A DNA stretch of 64,000 nucleotides. Source: JAYPEY01 sp964519245 (lineage in GTDB: Bacteria; Verrucomicrobiota; Verrucomicrobiia; Limisphaerales; JAYPEY01). The notes beneath the pieces were generated by a model. The model made no database searches, was not told the origin of the DNA, and saw only the letters and a program-made list of their open reading frames with translations. Position 1 is the stretch's first letter. Each line of letters begins with the position of its first letter. Location of the stretch: positions 1 through 64,000 of the forward strand of contig CAZFLK010000001.1 in assembly GCA_964519245.1 (NCBI GenBank), read 5' to 3'. Made by a program: the position numbers and the translations under genes. Below are positions 62,520-64,000 of the stretch, one piece after another.

Positions 62520-64000
62520 TCAGTCGGCTTCAGTATACAAATCCGGCAAGCTCTGTTTCGCAAATTCCGTGGCTTTTTCAAGGATTTCCGCGGCGGACTC
62601 GCACTGCAGGGCTTCCGCGGCAAGTTTCCTGGCCGCCCCAAGATCGAGGTTGCGTATCAGGTATTTGATCTTGGGAATGGAAGGGGCCGCGACGCTGAGT
62701 TCTTCGGCGCCCAACCCCAGGAGCAGCACGGCCAAGGTTGGATCATGGGCCATCTCGCCGCAGACGCCTGTCCAACCGCCGTTGCGGGCGGAGGCCTCAA
62801 TCGTCATCCGGACAAATGTCATGATCGCCGGATGCGTCGGCCGGTAAAGGTGCGCAATCTTCTCATTCATGCGGTCGACCGCCAGCGAATACTGGATCAG
62901 GTCGTTGGTGCCGATGCTGAAGAACTTCGCCCGCTTGGCGAGATTGTCCGCGACCATGACCGCGGAGGGGATCTCGATCATCGCGCCAATTTCAATATCC
63001 GGATTGAAGTCCAGCCCCTCGCTCCGGAGTTCCGCCTTGCACTCCTCCACGAGCGCGTTGGCCTGATCCATCTCGCCCACGCCGGAGATCATCGGATACA
63101 TCATGCGAACGTCGCCATGGACGCTGGCCCGAAGGATCGCGCGGAGCTGCGCGCGGAAAATCTCTTGTTCCTCGAGGCAGAAGCGGATGGCCCGCCAACC
63201 CAGGAAGGGATTCATTTCTTCGGGCACGCGGAGGTGGGACATGAACTTGTCGCCCCCCAGGTCCAGGGTCCGGATGATGACGGGACTCGGCTTCAGTTCG
63301 CGCGCGACCCGGGCGTAGGCCTCGAACTGTTCATCCTCGCTGGGCAGGGTATCGCGATGGATGAACAGGTACTCCGTGCGGAACAACCCGACGCCTTCGC
63401 CGCCATATTCCTTGACCAGTTGCGCATCGCTCGGGTGCTCGATGTTCGCTGAGAGCGTTATGCGATGGCCGTCCAGGGTCGTGGCGGGCTTGTCGCGCAG
63501 CTCATCGAGTTTCTCGGCCAGGTCCTGCTTGCGCCGGATCAAGAGGCCATACTCGAACTGCGTCTGCTCGCAGGGATCCACCGTCACCGTCCCGGTGTAG
63601 CCGTCCAGCAGGGCAAAGTCCCCGGTGGCGACCCGTTGACTGATGTCCACCAGGCCCGACACCGCAGGGATGCCCAGGGAGCGGGCCATGATCGCCGTGT
63701 GGGAGGTGGTTCCGCCGATGTCGGTCGCGATGCCCAGAACCTCCTTGTCGCCCAACGATGCAGTGACCGACGGCGGCATCTCGTGGCAGACCACGATCGC
63801 CGGTTCGGTCAGGGCGTCCAGAAAATCCTCATTGTTGCGCCCGGTCAAATTGTCCATCACCCGGGCCCCCACATCGCGCATGTCCGAAACCCGTTCCCGG
63901 AGGTAGGCGTCGTCCACTGCGGCGAGCGTCGCCGTATACTTCTCCAACGCGCGATGAAAGGCCTGCTCGATGTTGACCGTGTCTTTCTTCAGCACGCGGA
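62520..64000 (-). CDS. ptsI: Phosphoenolpyruvate-protein phosphotransferase (PTS enzyme I), 5' end outside window
   Basis: About 493 residues of the C-terminal part; the frame continues past the window edge. The phospho-His motif GGTTSHTAIMARSLGIPA, the PEP-binding EGVGLFRTEYLFI, RTLDLGGDKF, NPFLGWRAIRFCL, IGAMIEIPSA, FFSIGTNDLIQY and VCGEMAHDP are all in order. Enzyme I transfers phosphate from PEP to HPr. The missing N-terminus should contain the HPr-binding domain. Whether this is a sugar PTS or a regulatory PTS (common in Verrucomicrobia) cannot be told from this fragment. Confidence 0.93.
   Translation of the reverse strand, partial: RVLKKDTVNIEQAFHRALEKYTATLAAVDDAYLRERVSDMRDVGARVMDNLTGRNNEDFLDALTEPAIVVCHEMPPSVTASLGDKEVLGIATDIGGTTSHTAIMARSLGIPAVSGLVDISQRVATGDFALLDGYTGTVTVDPCEQTQFEYGLLIRRKQDLAEKLDELRDKPATTLDGHRITLSANIEHPSDAQLVKEYGGEGVGLFRTEYLFIHRDTLPSEDEQFEAYARVARELKPSPVIIRTLDLGGDKFMSHLRVPEEMNPFLGWRAIRFCLEEQEIFRAQLRAILRASVHGDVRMMYPMISGVGEMDQANALVEECKAELRSEGLDFNPDIEIGAMIEIPSAVMVADNLAKRAKFFSIGTNDLIQYSLAVDRMNEKIAHLYRPTHPAIMTFVRMTIEASARNGGWTGVCGEMAHDPTLAVLLLGLGAEELSVAAPSIPKIKYLIRNLDLGAARKLAAEALQCESAAEILEKATEFAKQSLPDLYTEAD

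Overview
The window reads as high-GC chromosomal DNA from a member of the PVC superphylum, most likely Verrucomicrobiota. The support is several secreted families that are abundant there: two PVC-type CxxCH haem-binding beta-propeller proteins, a DUF1501 protein, a DUF1592/DUF1552 pair, a PhoD-type phosphatase with a discoidin-like domain, and a 'VDDFLI' five-bladed-propeller protein. Housekeeping genes (murA, fabI, feoAB, prmC, aroF, monomeric icd, ptsI) fit a Gram-negative peptidoglycan-containing cell. A run of 100 N at 31916-32015 shows this is a scaffold, and there are no phage, transposase, integrase or CRISPR genes.

Layout. 0.2-6.8 kb: FG-GAP secreted protein, tRNA-Pro(GGG), GT39-type glycosyltransferase, adenylate-kinase-like protein, PfkB sugar kinase. 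6.8-12.6 kb: PHP/DUF3604 secreted protein, then an apparent operon of M42 aminopeptidase, CDP-alcohol phosphatidyltransferase and a flippase-like membrane protein. 12.6-17.6 kb: feoA-feoB-Cys-rich small protein under a Fur-box-like dyad, divergent from prmC and murA. 17.7-35.2 kb: a block of secreted proteins (haem-propeller, DUF1501, DUF1552, DUF1592, GH43-like, PhoD) interrupted by cytosolic icd. 35.2-44.7 kb: fabI, tRNA-Val(CAC), response-regulator phosphatase, MtfA-like peptidase, ABC-F ATPase, DNA polymerase III delta', TerC, and an unusual metallo-beta-lactamase/cyclic-nucleotide-binding fusion. 44.8-50 kb: KduI/IolB-type cupin, haem-propeller protein and a TIM-barrel sugar isomerase, probably a sugar-utilisation cluster. 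50-52.6 kb: lipoprotein, a toxin-antitoxin module with a wrecked toxin, and a tight M48 peptidase/YbjQ/YbjQ operon. 52.9-64 kb: UvrD helicase, SurA-like chaperone, DAHP synthase with a leader-peptide attenuator, LRR protein, quinone reductase, NamZ (DUF1343), an NDP-sugar pyrophosphorylase and the 3' part of ptsI.

The most interesting signals are regulatory and lie between the genes. (1) A 27-codon leader ORF rich in Phe/Tyr/Trp codons, followed by a perfect terminator and a mutually exclusive antiterminator, precedes the DAHP synthase gene; this looks like ribosome-mediated attenuation. (2) Sigma70-like promoters can be read upstream of nine ORFs, and the -10 box ends only 6-15 nt before the start codon, predicting leaderless or nearly leaderless mRNAs. 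(3) Several intergenic palindromic or direct repeats are present; one lies inside, and appears to have destroyed, a ParE-like toxin gene, and another flanks the assembly gap as a 19-bp tandem repeat. All family assignments come from motifs and remembered family architecture; no database search was possible.
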